A stretch of 64,000 bases of DNA, taken from Flavihumibacter soli. GTDB taxonomy: Bacteria; Bacteroidota; Bacteroidia; Sphingobacteriales; Sphingobacteriaceae. The stretch is from contig NZ_JAAFZB010000094.1 in the NCBI RefSeq assembly GCF_010692725.1, forward strand, positions 186,001-250,000, in the 5' to 3' direction. Numbering within the stretch: the stretch's first letter is position 1; every line of letters begins with the position of its first letter. Positions 62,919-64,000 of the stretch are shown piece after piece. The notes under the pieces were generated by a model. It ran no database searches. It was not told the origin of the DNA and saw only the letters and a program-made list of their open reading frames with translations. A program made the translations under genes and the position numbers.

Positions 62919-63974
62919 TTAAACTGCCTTATCTTCAAAGATCTCACTGCGATAGGCGGAAGGAGTTTTCCCAGTTTCCTTTTTGAACGCCGTATTAAAG
63001 GTGCTCAGACTGCTAAAGCCTGTTTCGAAAGCTATAAATGCAATTGTATAATTCATATATGCTTTGTCTGCCAATAATACTTGCGCCTGTTTGACGCGGA
63101 AGTGATTAACAAACCCGTTAAAGTTGGATGGATGGTTCATGTTAATCACCATGGAGATTTTCTGAGGGCTTACTTTTAAGAGCCGTGCCAGGGAGCTTAA
63201 GCTAAGACTGGCATTTTTAAACATACCGTCTTCCGCAACCAGCTTCATGATCTGCCTGTACAGTTCATCTGCCTCGGTTTCCTTTATCGGTGTGCTTCTG
63301 TATTTAACCTGGCTTAGGCGGCTGATATAATCATTTCTTATAGCCACAAAGCTGATCCCGTAGGCAATTGCCGAATACAGAACCGGACCGACGATGTATG
63401 GCACCTCTTCTTCCAGAATGTTTAAAACATAGATCACCCAGATAGCGGCTAATCCACAGACAAGAAGCTGCAGCCACTGAACGGCTGCAGTACTACCAGA
63501 TTGTTTGCGTGCCTTCCTAATCAGCCTGTAACAAATCAGCAGGTAAATAAGATAATGACCGTAATATAAACCGAACATGACCATAAATGCTTCGGTCGGT
63601 ATCTGCTTGATCAGTTCCCGGTTAACCATTAGTCCGAAGATCAGCGCCGGAATAAAGGGAAGAAAGGCAATTAGGTCATTTTTACTTAGCCGGAAGGAGC
63701 GGGTTAAAACCGATCGGGCATACAGGTGAAATAGGGGGCCAATGAGCAACAGGGTTGAAAGGCCAGTAAAAATGAGAATAAGATTTACATCACCTGCAAA
63801 TTCCAGGATAACAGATTTGCCCACCCGAAAGGAAAGGATCAGCAGCAGCGTACCAAGAATGATGTTGGAGGTAGTTCGCACCGTCGCATACCCGAAAAGA
63901 TAAATTGCCAGTATGATGCCGTGAAGAACCCCCAGCCCACTTATTAAAATCAGAAGTATCTCTGTGATTAACAT
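62919..63974 (-). CDS. Membrane-embedded AraC-family transcriptional regulator
   Basis: The ATG at 63974 gives 351 residues. A TTG at 63995 in frame is an alternative and no stop precedes the window edge, so the N-terminus may extend beyond. The N-terminal half (about 1-215) has six or seven hydrophobic segments, and the C-terminal 110 residues form the double helix-turn-helix of AraC (NASLSLSSLARLLKVSPQKI; ILADKAYMNYTIAFIAFETG; FSSLSTFNTAFKKETGKTPS). Bacteroidota regulators of this type may sense envelope or membrane signals. It lies upstream of the PHB-depolymerase-like gene on the same strand, which could be a target. Confidence 0.88.
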   Translation of the reverse strand: MLITEILLILISGLGVLHGIILAIYLFGYATVRTTSNIILGTLLLILSFRVGKSVILEFAGDVNLILIFTGLSTLLLIGPLFHLYARSVLTRSFRLSKNDLIAFLPFIPALIFGLMVNRELIKQIPTEAFMVMFGLYYGHYLIYLLICYRLIRKARKQSGSTAAVQWLQLLVCGLAAIWVIYVLNILEEEVPYIVGPVLYSAIAYGISFVAIRNDYISRLSQVKYRSTPIKETEADELYRQIMKLVAEDGMFKNASLSLSSLARLLKVSPQKISMVINMNHPSNFNGFVNHFRVKQAQVLLADKAYMNYTIAFIAFETGFSSLSTFNTAFKKETGKTPSAYRSEIFEDKAV

Positions 63975-64000
63975 TCCGCAAATAAATAATTCCAATGCAA

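Noticed and set aside
63974-63995. TTG start for the AraC-type regulator
   Set aside because: A near-cognate codon without a ribosome-binding site; the ATG at 63974 opens into the first membrane segment, although extension past the window edge cannot be excluded.

Overview
The window looks like chromosomal DNA of a Bacteroidota bacterium, most likely Sphingobacteriaceae (Pedobacter/Mucilaginibacter type). The evidence is two SusC/SusD pairs, SusE, a DUF4249 lipoprotein paired with a TonB-dependent receptor, giant VCBS/ASPIC lipoproteins, an ECF sigma factor overlapping an outer-membrane-barrel anti-sigma candidate, many lipoproteins and weak Shine-Dalgarno sites. No rRNA, tRNA, CRISPR array, integrase or intact insertion sequence is visible.

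Region 1 (1-13.1 kb) is accessory. It holds the partial barrel protein plus its sigma factor, a DUF4397 lipoprotein, MsrA, an epoxide hydrolase and a VOC protein whose codon use suggests transfer. A hypothetical gene and a GDSL hydrolase follow. A LytTR-type tandem operator then precedes a lipoprotein / TonB receptor / DUF4249 lipoprotein set, a truncated DsbD-like fragment and a thioredoxin-like protein. Region 2 (13.3-18.4 kb, minus strand) carries a coiled-coil protein, riboflavin synthase, biotin carboxylase, threonine aldolase and a secreted esterase, separated by degenerate short tandem repeats of about 7 nt.

Region 3 (18.5-33.7 kb) centres on alpha-glucan and trehalose. A LacI regulator, a near-perfect 26-bp palindromic operator, susC-susD-susE and a sugar-kinase-like gene lie on the plus strand, followed by a fused OtsA-OtsB. 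GH15, MscS and GH37 trehalase genes lie on the minus strand. The layout suggests alpha-glucan uptake, trehalose synthesis and turnover, and osmotic protection. Region 4 (34.0-53.0 kb) has two PAP2/haloperoxidase-type lipoproteins flanking an outer-membrane protein and preceded by a small membrane protein. It continues with a secreted GH65 that has kojibiose-hydrolase-like catalytic glutamates, and ends with a susC-susD-VCBS-VCBS operon containing an internal terminator-like hairpin.

Region 5 (53.4-64.0 kb) contains an orphan multi-PAS histidine kinase, a secreted hypothetical, a zinc phospholipase-C-like protein, an M16 peptidase, a secreted esterase and a membrane-bound AraC regulator. The most unusual non-coding feature is a 61-nt element present twice (5897-5957 and 58810-58870). 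Both copies have near-identical flanks and a 13-bp perfect hairpin whose upper 8 bp are entirely different in sequence yet still fully paired. This points to a structured, conserved RNA or DNA element rather than a simple repeat.
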